Shown piece after piece: positions 36,412 to 46,080 of a stretch of DNA of 64,000 nt. A program made the position numbers and the translations under genes. Positions within the stretch are counted from its first letter, which is position 1; each line of letters begins with the position of its first letter. The stretch is from Methanobrevibacter sp. (GTDB lineage Archaea > Methanobacteriota > Methanobacteria > Methanobacteriales > Methanobacteriaceae). Where the stretch lies: NCBI RefSeq assembly GCF_030539665.1, contig NZ_JAUNXR010000004.1, positions 101,088-165,087 of the forward strand. The letters are read 5' to 3'. The notes under the pieces were generated by a model, which was given only the letters and a program-made list of their open reading frames with translations, made no database searches and was not told where the DNA came from.

Positions 36412-37614
36412 ATGAATTCTGAAGAGATTATTAACAAACTGTTAAACAATGAGATGAGACTGTATGAAATTGAAAAACATGTCTCTGTAAAAGAAGCTAC
36501 CGATATTAGAAGAGCATTCATTGAACAATACAGTGATGTTAAATTAGACAATATTGGTAATTATAGTCTGGATATTGAAAAGGCATCTAAAAGGAATATT
36601 GAAAATCCAATCGGAGTGCTTCAAATTCCAATGGGAGTGGCAGGACCTTTAAAAATCAATGGTGAACACTGCAATCGTGAAGTGATGGTTCCGTTAGCTA
36701 CCTCAGAAGGAGCACTTGTGGCGTCAATAAATAGGGGAGCATCTACAATTACAGCATCTGGAGGAGCTAATGCTCGTGTTATTTCAGATGTCATGACCAG
36801 AGCTCCAGCCATTAAAACAGACAATGTAGCAGATGCCTTAAAAATAAAACAATGGTTCGAAAATAATTTCTCAAAATTAAAGGAAATAGCTGAATCAACA
36901 ACATCTCATGGAAAACTGATAAAGATAGACCCTATTCTAATAGTTGGAAACTATGTCTATCCTCGTTTTGTCTACTCAACCGGCGACAGCATGGGGATGA
37001 ATATGGTCACAATAGCCACCGAGAAAATATTGGATGAAATGACAAAGGAAACCAGTGCCATCCATATTGCATTAAGTGGTAACGTTTGTGTTGACAAGAA
37101 GGCAGCTGCAATAAACATTATTGAAGGAAGGGGAAAAACAGTAGTTGCAGATATCTTAATCCCGGAGGAAATAGTAAACAAAAAACTCAAAACAACCGCA
37201 GAAGGCATTGTTGAGGTTAACACAGTTAAAAACCTAATAGGATCTGCAGCTGCTGGAAGCATGGCGTTCAACGCCCATTATGCCAATATGGTTGCAGCAA
37301 TATTTTTAGCAACAGGTCAAGATGCGGCTCATGTTGTTGAAGGTTCCTTGGGAATCACAACAGCTGAAAATCGTGATGGGGATTTATATTTTTCAGTAAA
37401 CCTGCCAGACCTTCCAATAGCTACTGTAGGTGGAGGAACATCCATAGAAACAGCTAATGAAGGTTTGAACATTTTAGGTGTTGCAGGATCAAATAAGGCT
37501 TTGGAGCTTGCTGAAATTGTAGCAAGTACAGTTCTTGCAGGAGAATTGTCATTACTTGCAGCATTGTCAGCAGGACATCTTGCAAGAGCTCATCAGGAAT
37601 TGGGAAGGGGTTAA
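36412..37614 (+). CDS. hmgA: HMG-CoA reductase (NADPH), archaeal class I
   Basis: A 400-aa enzyme making mevalonate for archaeal isoprenoid lipids. Seen: NPIGVLQIPMGVAGPL, TSEGALVASINRG with the catalytic Glu, DSMGMNMVT, SGNVCVDKKAAAIN with the Lys, ATGQDAAHVVEGS with the Asp, TVGGGT, and the C-terminal SAGHLARAHQEL with the catalytic His. There is no membrane anchor, as expected for archaea. ATG at 36412 comes 9 bp after sucD. A small gene follows immediately. Confidence 0.96.
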   Translation: MNSEEIINKLLNNEMRLYEIEKHVSVKEATDIRRAFIEQYSDVKLDNIGNYSLDIEKASKRNIENPIGVLQIPMGVAGPLKINGEHCNREVMVPLATSEGALVASINRGASTITASGGANARVISDVMTRAPAIKTDNVADALKIKQWFENNFSKLKEIAESTTSHGKLIKIDPILIVGNYVYPRFVYSTGDSMGMNMVTIATEKILDEMTKETSAIHIALSGNVCVDKKAAAINIIEGRGKTVVADILIPEEIVNKKLKTTAEGIVEVNTVKNLIGSAAAGSMAFNAHYANMVAAIFLATGQDAAHVVEGSLGITTAENRDGDLYFSVNLPDLPIATVGGGTSIETANEGLNILGVAGSNKALELAEIVASTVLAGELSLLAALSAGHLARAHQELGRG

Positions 37615-37615
37615 T

Positions 37616-37828
37616 TTGTTTGAAGATGAATTTGATGAATTGCTATATCCGGAACTCACCCTTGAAACCGATGATATCTTGATGAATTTGACCATAAAAA
37701 AAGATTATTCATCATTTCAAAATGTTGAAGATAGAAAAAAAGAATTTATAAAAGATTTGGAGCTTTTTATTAAAGAATTCAATGAATCTCCAGAATCTCT
37801 TGAATTTTTCAGATATTATGACGATTAA
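37616..37828 (+). CDS. small acidic hypothetical protein
   Basis: A protein of about 70 aa read from TTG at 37616, one base after the hmgA stop, with GGAAGGGG upstream inside hmgA. It is acidic and helical (FEDEFDELL, then KKEFIKDLELFIKEF) with no known motif. A longer reading starting inside hmgA is unlikely. Likely co-translated with hmgA. Confidence 0.6.
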   Translation: MFEDEFDELLYPELTLETDDILMNLTIKKDYSSFQNVEDRKKEFIKDLELFIKEFNESPESLEFFRYYDD

Positions 37829-37844
37829 TATCTTCCTTTTAATT

Positions 37845-38480
37845 TTATTTTTTTGAATTCATTATTTTTAGCAGACTTTTCATATCCACTTTTGTTTCAA
37901 AGCAGCCTGTTGTTTTGAGCAATGCTCCTTGAGGATGAAAGTCAGACAAAAGCATCATTATCTGGTTCAAATCAGATTTGCAGGCAACTCCAATAACGGA
38001 CTTGAACTTCTTTTCCTTGGCTATTTTTTTAACGAAGCTTGAACCTGGCACGATATATATTTTATACCCTAATTCTATTCCTTTCTTTTGAATGGCTCCA
38101 ATGGAACATTTTCCGCATTCGGTACAAATGAGGCCGGTTTCCTGGAGCAAAGCTTCACAATCCCTATGTCTTAGGCAATGAGGTAGGAAAATTAAGGTTT
38201 CCTCTGCTGGAATTTCACTAAATTTTTCCTTGTTTACTCTATTTCTGGCTTCTATTCCTATTGTATCGACGATGGTTTCATCTTTTTTAAAGATTTTCAA
38301 TACCTTTTTTATGGGGGTGTACAGCAAATCAATTAGGAACACAATTGTCTTTGGAAAAATCAGTATGTTTTTTTTAAGAAGTATCAAACCTAAAATCAGC
38401 ACGATCGCTATTAGGATAGCTATTAGAATAAGCAGGCTAACCACAAGCTGTCCTAAGAACTGATAAAATGTTTCAATCAT
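37845..38480 (-). CDS. DUF116 membrane protein
   Basis: A 211-aa protein of the DUF116 family. One or two membrane helices occupy about residues 8-65, followed by a Cys-rich soluble domain: IFLPHCLRHRDCEALL, GLICTECGKCSIGAI, YIVPGSSFVKKIA, GVACKSDLNQIM, KTTGCFE. The cysteine pattern suggests a metal or Fe-S site. The biochemical role is unknown. It is downstream of another unknown minus-strand gene with an 8-bp gap. Confidence 0.85.
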   Translation of the reverse strand: MIETFYQFLGQLVVSLLILIAILIAIVLILGLILLKKNILIFPKTIVFLIDLLYTPIKKVLKIFKKDETIVDTIGIEARNRVNKEKFSEIPAEETLIFLPHCLRHRDCEALLQETGLICTECGKCSIGAIQKKGIELGYKIYIVPGSSFVKKIAKEKKFKSVIGVACKSDLNQIMMLLSDFHPQGALLKTTGCFETKVDMKSLLKIMNSKK

Positions 38481-38488
38481 AGAATAAC

Positions 38489-38935
38489 CTAAAATTTTTC
38501 AATGGTATATTTTGCATCCCTATTTAATTCAATTCCTGTGGATGTCTTTTTAATTTCCAAGTCATGAAGCTCATGGGTTGTGCATAAAACGGTTTGTTCC
38601 GGATGGGTTCCTGGAGTAATGTTGCAGTTAAGGTTAACAACATCCCCAACGGAAACGACGGTTGATAATCTTTTTGTAGAGGGGTGGTTTTTATTGAGGA
38701 TAACCAAAGGTGAATCTTCCTCTCTTGTCAGATAGGCCAGAGCACGTATTGATTTTTTATTGCCTTTTAAAGAAGAAACAGCTATTATGTCATCTTTTTC
38801 AAGAACCTGAACTATTTCTTCCTCTTGTGTAGCTATGAATTGCATTTTGTTTTCTTTAGCTACCTTTACAATACCAACAACGCCGATTTCTGATTCTAAA
38901 AAGAGAATCTCATCATCTTTTAAGTCAATCTTCAA
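38489..38935 (-). CDS. conserved hypothetical protein
   Basis: A 148-aa soluble protein, mostly beta in appearance. Seen: ILFLESEIGVVGIVKVA at the start, VLNKNHPSTKRLSTVVSVGDVVNLNCNITPGTHP is spread across residues 78-112 and looks like a conserved loop region, and TVLCTTHELHDLEIKK near the end. I do not recognise the family. It is flanked by a tiny zinc-ribbon gene upstream and the DUF116 gene downstream on the same strand. Confidence 0.7.
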   Translation of the reverse strand: MKIDLKDDEILFLESEIGVVGIVKVAKENKMQFIATQEEEIVQVLEKDDIIAVSSLKGNKKSIRALAYLTREEDSPLVILNKNHPSTKRLSTVVSVGDVVNLNCNITPGTHPEQTVLCTTHELHDLEIKKTSTGIELNRDAKYTIEKF

Positions 38936-38956
38936 TAAAATCCCTCATGATTGAAA

Positions 38957-39112
38957 CTATTCCTTGCACTCCACATTGTCACTTTGACATGAAGGGCATA
39001 TTACTCTTTTTCCAATACTTTTAAACTCGTTTCCACAAGCTAAACATCTATATCTTTTTGTCTTTAATTTTTTCAAATCAAAATCGCCCATTGGGCCTCC
39101 GGTAGAACACAT
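38957..39112 (-). CDS. tiny zinc-ribbon protein
   Basis: A 51-aa protein starting MCSTGGPMGD, with a basic linker and a zinc ribbon (YRCLACGNEF and ICPSCQSDNVEC). ATG at 39112 is preceded by GGTGATAA and the stop TAG is at 38957-38959. It sits 21 bp upstream of the next minus-strand gene, so it probably leads this small operon. Such short ribbons often bind RNA, DNA or partner proteins; the role here is unknown. Confidence 0.75.
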   Translation of the reverse strand: MCSTGGPMGDFDLKKLKTKRYRCLACGNEFKSIGKRVICPSCQSDNVECKE

Positions 39113-39185
39113 TTTATCACCTATACCTAATTTTTATAATTAATATTATAAAATTATTATTGTATTGGGCAATTCATACAAAAAC

Positions 39186-39194
39186 TTTATATAT
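39186..39194 (+). promoter_or_regulatory. strong TATA box for small protein at 39240
   Basis: TTTATATAT at 39186-39194 is followed after about 45 nt by the ATG, leaving a leader of about 20 nt that holds a perfect AGGAGG SD (39228-39233). Confidence 0.6.
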
Positions 39195-39239
39195 GAGAAC
39201 TTATTACTAATTACTATACATCTTTAGGAGGATGAAAAA

Positions 39240-39509
39240 ATGGTAAAATTTAGTGAAGATATTGAAAATCAAGTATTGGAAATCTTAAAAAAACACGAAT
39301 ATGCTGACAAATCAGAAGTATTAGATTACGATATTTTAGGCGATGAAGTTATTTTTGCTGTCAGTATTAACAATAGTGAAAAAATCCCAATCGATGATTT
39401 ACAAAAAATTGCAGAAATCATTGGTGGATGCTTCGAATACATTACTGTTGTAAACGAACAATACAGATTCTACTACACTTACAGTGATGATTGTGTTTGT
39501 GATATGTAA
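39240..39509 (+). CDS. small acidic protein, unknown function
   Basis: An 89-aa soluble protein. Seen: an N-terminal amphipathic helix (KFSEDIENQVLEILKK), a beta strand GDEVIFAVSI, a second helix IDDLQKIAEIIGG and a C-terminal strand followed by YSDDCVCDM with two cysteines. No known motif. The strong TATA box and perfect SD suggest high expression. It lies just upstream of fprA but has its own promoter and T-rich end, so co-transcription is not certain. Confidence 0.75.
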   Translation: MVKFSEDIENQVLEILKKHEYADKSEVLDYDILGDEVIFAVSINNSEKIPIDDLQKIAEIIGGCFEYITVVNEQYRFYYTYSDDCVCDM

Positions 39510-39632
39510 TTAAACATATCTTATTTTTTTATTTTTATTAATTATTATTCAAAACTATTTTTCTAAAATAACTATTTAAGTATTAAAATACATATTATTT
39601 ATTATTAATATTATTAATTTAGGTGTATTTAT

Positions 39633-40856
39633 ATGAAAGCAGATGCATTAAAAATTGCAGATGGTGTTTACTGGGTCGGTGTATTAGACTGGGATCTTAG
39701 AGACTACCATGGATATATATTAGATGGAACAACCTACAACTGTTATTTAGTTTTTGGTGAAGATAAAGTAGCTTTAATAGACAACGTTTACCCTGGTCAA
39801 GGTGCTCAATTATGGGGTAGAGTAAAAGATGCTTTTGAACAAGAAGGAAGAGAATTTAACATTGATGTAATCATTCAAAACCATATTGAAAATGACCACT
39901 CAGGAACTCTTGTTGAATTTGTTAAAAAATTCCCTGATGCAGAAGTCTACTGTTCAAACATGGCTGTAAACGGTTTAAAAAGTCATTTGCCATACTTAAA
40001 AGACTTTGATTTCAAAACCGTAAAAACAGGAGATCAAGTCGATTTAGGTGGAAAGACTTTAGCATTTGTTGAAGCTCCAATGCTTCACTGGCCGGACAGC
40101 ATGTTCACTATGATCATGGAAGATGGAATCTTATGTTCCAATGATGCATTTGGTCAACATATCTGTGTAAGCGAAAGATATGATTATGAAATCGATGAAG
40201 CAGTTTTAATGAGACACGCTCAAAAATTCTACGCTAATTTAATTACTCCATCTTCAATGATGTACAGAAACAAATTAAAAGAATTGGAAGACTTAGGATT
40301 ACTCGAGCAAGTTAAAATGATTGCTCCTTCTCACGGTCAAATCTTAACCGAACCTGGAAAGATTATTGAAAAATACAATGAATGGGCTAATGGAGAATGT
40401 AAAGATAAAGTAACATTTGTTTATGATACAATGCATCATTCAACTCCAAAAATGGCTCAGGCTATGGCAGAAGGACTCATGTCTGAAGGAATCGAAGTTA
40501 AAATGTACTACATCCATGAAGATGAAAGATGTAACGTTGTAACCGATATTTTAGATTCCAAAGCTGTTTGTTTCGGTTCTCCAACCATGATGAACAACCC
40601 TTATCCAAGTCTTGGAGACATTGTTTACTATTTAACAGCTCTTAACTTTAAAGCAACCGGATATACTAAAAAAGCAGTATGCTTCGGTTCCAAAGGTTGG
40701 GGTGGAGGAGCTAACAGAAAACTTGATGCTGATTTAACTGCAGCCGGTTTTGAAGTCCTCGAACAATATGATACTACTTACATTCCAACTGAAGAAGTTT
40801 TAGACCATTGCTATGAAATGGGTAAAAACTTAGCAAAAGAAATTAAAGACGAATAA
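39633..40856 (+). CDS. fprA: F420H2 oxidase (flavodiiron protein)
   Basis: A 407-aa flavodiiron enzyme that reduces oxygen to water with F420H2. The N-terminal beta-lactamase-like domain carries the di-iron ligands: HIENDHSG (H84, E86, D88, H89), MLHWPDSM (H152), NDAFGQH (D171) and SHGQI. The C-terminal flavodoxin domain (about 265-405) has VTFVYDTMHHSTPKMAQAM, the FMN loop, and FGSKGWGGGANRKLD. ATG at 39633 follows AGGTG. It complements the superoxide reductase of this window in oxygen protection. Confidence 0.95.
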   Translation: MKADALKIADGVYWVGVLDWDLRDYHGYILDGTTYNCYLVFGEDKVALIDNVYPGQGAQLWGRVKDAFEQEGREFNIDVIIQNHIENDHSGTLVEFVKKFPDAEVYCSNMAVNGLKSHLPYLKDFDFKTVKTGDQVDLGGKTLAFVEAPMLHWPDSMFTMIMEDGILCSNDAFGQHICVSERYDYEIDEAVLMRHAQKFYANLITPSSMMYRNKLKELEDLGLLEQVKMIAPSHGQILTEPGKIIEKYNEWANGECKDKVTFVYDTMHHSTPKMAQAMAEGLMSEGIEVKMYYIHEDERCNVVTDILDSKAVCFGSPTMMNNPYPSLGDIVYYLTALNFKATGYTKKAVCFGSKGWGGGANRKLDADLTAAGFEVLEQYDTTYIPTEEVLDHCYEMGKNLAKEIKDE

Positions 40857-40863
40857 TTCTTTT

Positions 40864-40898
40864 AAACTCATATTCTTATGAGTTTCTATTTTTTTTTA
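40864..40898 (+). terminator. hairpin plus T-tract after fprA
   Basis: Perfect nine-base arms AAACTCATA (40864-40872) and TATGAGTTT (40877-40885) with a TTCT loop, then a T run at about 40889-40898. Confidence 0.8.
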
Positions 40899-40917
40899 TT
40901 TTATTTTCCGTAACTTT

Positions 40918-40925
40918 TTTATATA
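40918..40925 (+). promoter_or_regulatory. TATA box for thermosome gene
   Basis: TTTATATA at 40918-40925 lies 53 nt before the ATG at 40979. The SD AAGGTGATA is directly before the start. Confidence 0.6.
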
Positions 40926-40978
40926 ACCTTAAACTCATTTATTATTGTTGAATAATTTAATTAATTTAAGGTGATATA

Positions 40979-42628
40979 ATGGCAAATCAACCAATATTCA
41001 TTTTACCACAAAGTACTGAAAGGTATTCTGGTAGGGATGCTTTAAGAATGAATATTACTGCTGCTAAAATTTTAGAAAATATTGTAAGAACAACCCTCGG
41101 TCCAAAAGGAATGGACAAAATGTTAGTTGACTCTATGGGGGACGTTACAGTAACTAATGATGGTGCAACCATTTTAAGAGAAATGGATATTGCACAACCT
41201 GCAGCTAGAATGCTTGTAGAAATTGCTAAAAAGCAAGAAGATATTGTTGGAGATGGAACTACTTCTGTTGTTGTAATTGCAGGAGAATTATTACAAAAAG
41301 CTCAAAACTTATTAGAGGATGGAATAGCTACTTCTGTTGTCGTTAGAGGATTTAGAAATGCTTCAGCAAAAGCACTTGAAATTTTAAATAACATTTCTGT
41401 TGACGCAAGAGACAAGGACACTCTTAAAAAGGTAGCTATGACTGCTATGACCGGTAAAGGTTCTGATTTTGCTAAGGAACACTTGGCTGACTTAGTTGTA
41501 GATGCTGCTTTAAGAATAGAGGAAGATGGAAAAGTGGATAAGGACAGCATCAACATCCAAAGGATATCTGGAGATTCTGTAGAAGATTCATTCTTAGCTG
41601 AAGGAATCATAATGGATAAAACTCCTGTTTCTAAAAACATGTCCAGAGATATTAAGGATGCTAAAGTTGCACTTATCAAATATCCTATTCAATTAAAAGA
41701 AATCACAACCGATGCTAAAATAGACATAACCAGTCCTGATCAATTTGAGGCTTTCTTAAATAATGAGGAAGAAATGATTAAGGATTTAGTGGATAAGGTT
41801 GTTGAATCCGGTGCTAATGTCTTATTCTGTCAAAAAGGAATTGACGACATGGCAGAACATTATTTAAATAAAGCTGGAATTGTAGCTTACAAACGTGTTA
41901 AAAAATCCGATATGGAAAGACTTAACAAGGCTACTGGAGCAAAAATCGTAACTGATATTGAAGACTTAACTCCTGAAGTTTTAGGTTCTGCAGGCCATAT
42001 TTATGTTGAAAAGATCTTTGATCATGAATTGACTTTCATTGAAGAATGTGGAAATCCAAAGGCTACTTCAATCGTATTGAGGGGAAGTACTCGTTATGTA
42101 ACTGAACAAATCAGCAGGGCATTAGATGATGCTTTAGGTGTAGTTGCAGCTACTATTGAAGACGGAAAAGTTCTTATTGGTGGAGGAGCTACTGAAATCG
42201 AACTTGTAAAACAATTAAGAGATTACGGTGATTCTGTAATGGGAAGGGAACAATTAGCTATTTTGGCTTATGCCGAAGCTTTGGAAATCATTCCAAGAAC
42301 CTTGATTGAAAATGCAGGTTTAGACACAATCAATCTTATTGCAGACTTAAAAGCTGCTCATGAAGAATCTCCAGCAATGGGAATCAATGTATTCACAGGA
42401 AAAATAGTTGATATGAAAGAGGAAGGAGTATTGGAACCTTTAAAAGTTAAAATACAAGCTCTTCAAGCATCCACAGAAGCTGCTGAAATGATTTTACGTA
42501 TTGATGATATGATTGCAGCTAAAAACGGATTAAATTCAACTGGTCCTGACGAATCAGGAAATGATAACAGTGGCATGCCACCAATGCCTCCAGCTCCTGG
42601 AATGGGTGGAATGCCTCCAATGATGTAA
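40979..42628 (+). CDS. ths: thermosome subunit (group II chaperonin)
   Basis: A 549-aa ATP-dependent chaperonin that encloses and folds proteins in a double ring. Seen: [42 protein letters not shown], the phosphate loop GDGTTS (91-96), GGGATEIEL and the C-terminal Pro/Gly/Met-rich tail [16 protein letters not shown]. Length is usual for archaea. It has its own TATA box and a hairpin terminator, fitting a well-expressed single gene. Confidence 0.96.
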   Translation: MANQPIFILPQSTERYSGRDALRMNITAAKILENIVRTTLGPKGMDKMLVDSMGDVTVTNDGATILREMDIAQPAARMLVEIAKKQEDIVGDGTTSVVVIAGELLQKAQNLLEDGIATSVVVRGFRNASAKALEILNNISVDARDKDTLKKVAMTAMTGKGSDFAKEHLADLVVDAALRIEEDGKVDKDSINIQRISGDSVEDSFLAEGIIMDKTPVSKNMSRDIKDAKVALIKYPIQLKEITTDAKIDITSPDQFEAFLNNEEEMIKDLVDKVVESGANVLFCQKGIDDMAEHYLNKAGIVAYKRVKKSDMERLNKATGAKIVTDIEDLTPEVLGSAGHIYVEKIFDHELTFIEECGNPKATSIVLRGSTRYVTEQISRALDDALGVVAATIEDGKVLIGGGATEIELVKQLRDYGDSVMGREQLAILAYAEALEIIPRTLIENAGLDTINLIADLKAAHEESPAMGINVFTGKIVDMKEEGVLEPLKVKIQALQASTEAAEMILRIDDMIAAKNGLNSTGPDESGNDNSGMPPMPPAPGMGGMPPMM

Positions 42629-42652
42629 GAATATTTTTTCTTACTTTTTTTT
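42625..42652 (+). terminator. hairpin plus T-tract after thermosome gene
   Basis: Arms GTAAGAA (42625-42631) and TTCTTAC (42638-42644) enclose the stop codon in the first arm; a T run follows at 42645-42652. Confidence 0.75.
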
Positions 42653-42726
42653 CTTTTTTTTTTATTTATTGTTTCTTTTTATAGTATTTCTTTTCTTATT
42701 TTAACGCTTTAAATGATTATTAGATA

Positions 42727-42736
42727 TTTATATATA
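42727..42736 (+). promoter_or_regulatory. TATA box for surface glycosidase-like protein 1
   Basis: TTTATATATA at 42727-42736, about 70 nt before the TTG start at 42808. Confidence 0.5.
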
Positions 42737-42807
42737 CATGATATGTATAAATATATTATTGTATTAATATTAAGTTATTAATTTCTAATTATTTTTGGAG
42801 AGATATT

Positions 42808-45800
42808 TTGAAAAGTAAATGGTTGTTGCTCCCGCTAATTGTTCTGGTTATTTTTTGTTCTGTTTCAGCAGTTAGTGCTATGGAGCATGATGTAAATTCG
42901 AGTTATGAGATTCAAAATCATAATTTGACTTCTGATTCTAATGTGGGTGACTCAGATGATCAATATGATTTTTTAACGGTCAAACCTGTGAATTTTGTGG
43001 CTCCAAGTATTGAGAAATATTATAAAAATGGTACAAGCTTTGATGCGATTTTAACAGATTATAAGGGCAATCCTATTTCAAAACAACCAGTAATTTTCAC
43101 TGTAAAGGGCGTTAGTTACGTAAAAATTACTAATAATGGTGGAATAGCTTCACTGCCTATTAATTTGGTTCAGGGAACATATTCAATAACTGCATTATAT
43201 AATGGAACTGAAAACTATAATTCTGCAGTTATTAATTCTAAAATTATAGTTTTACCTACAGTTATAGGAGAAGATCTGGTCAAGTACTATAAGAATGGTA
43301 CTCCTTATTCTGTTAAGGTTATTGACAGCAAAGGTAATCCTTTGGTTAATTCTAAGGTGGCTTTCACTATCAAAAGTAAAACTTATACTTTGTTAAGTGA
43401 TTCTGATGGTATTGCCACATTGCCTATCAATCTTGCGGTTGGGAATTATGAAATTGTTGCTAAAAATTTGGCAGATAACACTTATCGCAAGGACAGTATA
43501 ACCGTAATTCCTAATGTCATTGGTGGAAATCTGGTCAAGTACTATAAGAATGGTACTCCTTATTCTGTTAAGGTTATTGACAGCAAAGGTAATCCTTTGG
43601 TTAATTCTAAGGTGGCTTTCACTGTCAAAAGTAAAACTTATACTTTGTTAAGTGATTCTGATGGTATTGCAAGTCTGCCGATTAATTTAAATATTGGCAC
43701 TTATTCCATCATCTCTAAAAATTTAGCTGACAATACATTCCGTCAAGATACAATTTATGTTATTCCAAATATTGTAACTGCAGATCTTGTTAAAGGATAT
43801 GGTGATGACAAGAATTTTGAGGCTAAAATCATTGATAGCGAAGGCAATCCTGTTTCTGGTGCTAAAGTTCGTTTTACAGTAGCAAACAAGGATTATAACA
43901 GAATTACTAATTCTGAAGGTATCGCTTCATTGTATATTTCATTTAATCCTGGAACTTATAAAATAAAAACAACAAATTTGGACAATGGTCAATCATGCAA
44001 TAACAATTTGAAAATTTTATCAAGACCTGATTCAAATATCTCAGTTTTAAATACGGTTATTGATGACAATTCAGGCAATTCCCTTAAAATAGTTTTATCT
44101 AATGTTTTGGGAAACAAACTCCCTAACAGGAATGTTGTTTTGGTCGTGGATGGGAAATCTTATAATGCCGTATCTGACAATAAGGGTGTTGTTACTTTCA
44201 ATCCTAGATTAAATGCGGGTAATTATAGTGCTTTATATATTTACTTAGGAAATAACTACAATGGGGAAACATCTATTTATTCCAACATAACAGTTTTAAA
44301 AGGAAAAACAACAACTTTGGAGGTTTCAACTCCTATTGTTGTTAGGGGGGAATCATTGGATGTTATTGTAAATGATGTTGATGGCAATATTTTGCCAAAT
44401 GTCCACATATCATTTAATGTATTGAATAAAAATTATACGGTTATTTCTAATGAAGAAGGTATTGCTAGTTTACCTATTAATTTAAATCAAGGGGTTGTTC
44501 CTGTTTCATATGCTGTTGCTGAGCAGGGGTATAGTCCTGTAACAGGTTTGGTTAACGTAACTGTCGTATCCGATAATCCTAATGTTAAATTTGAAAATGA
44601 TGCCAACTGTTATATTAAAGGTCAGAAATTCAGCGCTAAGCTTTTAGTGGATAATGTTTATTTGGCAAATCAAGAAGTATCAATTTCAGTCAATAATAAA
44701 AATTATGATCTTGTCAGCAATGAAAAAGGAATTGTTTCTTTTGTAATCGATGAGGAACCAGGAACATATGATATAACTTGCACTTATGATGGAAATTCAA
44801 TATTGGATGCTGTAAAAACCACATTTTATATAATTGTATTGGATTCAATGGACACATCATTAAGATATGTTGGTGAAAAACAATTTTCAGTAGAGGATGG
44901 AGGCAATTTTTCTGTTAGATTAGTCGGTTCCAATAACATTCCAATCGGGAATCAAAATATTAGCTTTAAATTAAAAAGCATAAGTTACTATGGAACAACA
45001 GATGAAAATGGGATTGCTTCATTACCTATTCATTTAAGCAAAGGCAACTATGAAATTTTCTATAAGTTTGAAGGAAATGGTCAATTGTTAGGCAGTTCAG
45101 GATCTCAAAAATTCTCTGTGGAATCAAAATTTTATAAAAGAAATGGGTACATGTTTATATGGAGAGACGAGGATGCTGATTTCAAGGCTCTTGCAAAACA
45201 GGGAACTACTGATGTGTTTGTTCATTGCAAGAACATAATACAATATGGTGAGGAAAATGTTTTGAAATGGATTAGAAATGCTAATTCATATGGTATCAAT
45301 GTATATTTATGGGTGCCTATATTCCATAACAATGTACAATTTATTCCACCAATTAATGAGGATGGTACTCAAAATCGTGAGATTGTAAATCAGAGACTTA
45401 ATGAGGCCAAATATTATGCAACCCTTCCGGGATTAAGTGGAATTCTTATAGATTTCATCAGGTTCCCTGGAACTGCTCACTACTATCAGGATTCTGCCAG
45501 CATCATTAGTAATGTTGTAAAGGATTATGCAGACACAGTACGCAGTGCAAATCCTGATTTACTAATGCTGTCTACTATCATTCCTAGGGAAAGGAATACA
45601 GTATATGATCATGCTCAGGATATTCACGCTATAGCAAAGTGTGTTGATGTCATAGTTCCATTGATTTACAAATCAGCATTTACAGAAAAGGTATTATGGA
45701 TTTCAAATTTAGCCAAATGGTGTTATAATAATGCTGAAGGAACTCCACTATGGGTTGCTTTATTGGGTTATAAGGCCGATGCTATTCAAGAACCGATTTC

Positions 45801-45912
45801 TCTTTCAGAGATTAACAGGGATATTAAAATTACCTTAAAACAACACATTGATGGAATTCAAATATTTAGATGGGGTGCAACACCTCACCCTAACTTCAAT
45901 GAGCTTTATTAA
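42808..45912 (+). CDS. secreted Ig-repeat protein with C-terminal glycosidase-like domain (paralog 1)
   Basis: A 1034-aa protein. A signal peptide (about 1-24, ending AVSA) is followed by eight or so Ig-like repeats of about 85 residues, each with KYYKNGT, a GNPL turn, VKxKTYT and IATLPINL. From about residue 774 to the end lies a TIM-barrel-like domain: DADFKALAKQGTTDVFVH, GINVYLWVPIF, GILIDFIRFPG (Asp at about 882), DVIVPLIYKSAF and IQIFRWG. These resemble the GHL10/DUF4015 type of putative glycoside hydrolase. No membrane anchor or wall-binding repeat is present, so retention at the wall may rely on the stalk. TTG start with GGAGAG upstream. The substrate is unknown; pseudomurein glycan is one possibility. 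Confidence 0.85.
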   Translation: MKSKWLLLPLIVLVIFCSVSAVSAMEHDVNSSYEIQNHNLTSDSNVGDSDDQYDFLTVKPVNFVAPSIEKYYKNGTSFDAILTDYKGNPISKQPVIFTVKGVSYVKITNNGGIASLPINLVQGTYSITALYNGTENYNSAVINSKIIVLPTVIGEDLVKYYKNGTPYSVKVIDSKGNPLVNSKVAFTIKSKTYTLLSDSDGIATLPINLAVGNYEIVAKNLADNTYRKDSITVIPNVIGGNLVKYYKNGTPYSVKVIDSKGNPLVNSKVAFTVKSKTYTLLSDSDGIASLPINLNIGTYSIISKNLADNTFRQDTIYVIPNIVTADLVKGYGDDKNFEAKIIDSEGNPVSGAKVRFTVANKDYNRITNSEGIASLYISFNPGTYKIKTTNLDNGQSCNNNLKILSRPDSNISVLNTVIDDNSGNSLKIVLSNVLGNKLPNRNVVLVVDGKSYNAVSDNKGVVTFNPRLNAGNYSALYIYLGNNYNGETSIYSNITVLKGKTTTLEVSTPIVVRGESLDVIVNDVDGNILPNVHISFNVLNKNYTVISNEEGIASLPINLNQGVVPVSYAVAEQGYSPVTGLVNVTVVSDNPNVKFENDANCYIKGQKFSAKLLVDNVYLANQEVSISVNNKNYDLVSNEKGIVSFVIDEEPGTYDITCTYDGNSILDAVKTTFYIIVLDSMDTSLRYVGEKQFSVEDGGNFSVRLVGSNNIPIGNQNISFKLKSISYYGTTDENGIASLPIHLSKGNYEIFYKFEGNGQLLGSSGSQKFSVESKFYKRNGYMFIWRDEDADFKALAKQGTTDVFVHCKNIIQYGEENVLKWIRNANSYGINVYLWVPIFHNNVQFIPPINEDGTQNREIVNQRLNEAKYYATLPGLSGILIDFIRFPGTAHYYQDSASIISNVVKDYADTVRSANPDLLMLSTIIPRERNTVYDHAQDIHAIAKCVDVIVPLIYKSAFTEKVLWISNLAKWCYNNAEGTPLWVALLGYKADAIQEPISLSEINRDIKITLKQHIDGIQIFRWGATPHPNFNELY
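43276..43670 (+). repeat. two near-identical 140-bp repeat blocks, 255-bp period
   Basis: Bases 43276-43415 recur at 43531-43670 with one visible difference (an ATC to GTC codon change). The period equals 85 codons, one Ig-like unit. Confidence 0.85.
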
Positions 45913-45922
45913 TCATTGATAT

Positions 45923-45950
45923 GGTAAGAATATTTTTTCTTACCTTTTTT
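45923..45950 (+). terminator. hairpin plus T-tract after paralog 1
   Basis: Perfect eight-base arms GGTAAGAA (45923-45930) and TTCTTACC (45937-45944) with a six-base loop, then a T run from 45945. Confidence 0.8.
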
Positions 45951-46080
45951 CTTTTTTTAAAAATTTTTCACTAATCGTATATAGATTAATTATTTAAGTA
46001 CGTATTAACATAATTATAAGGTGTGAATATTTTTTTTTTATTCATATGTTCTATAAATTTTTATTGTGGAGAAGATATTT

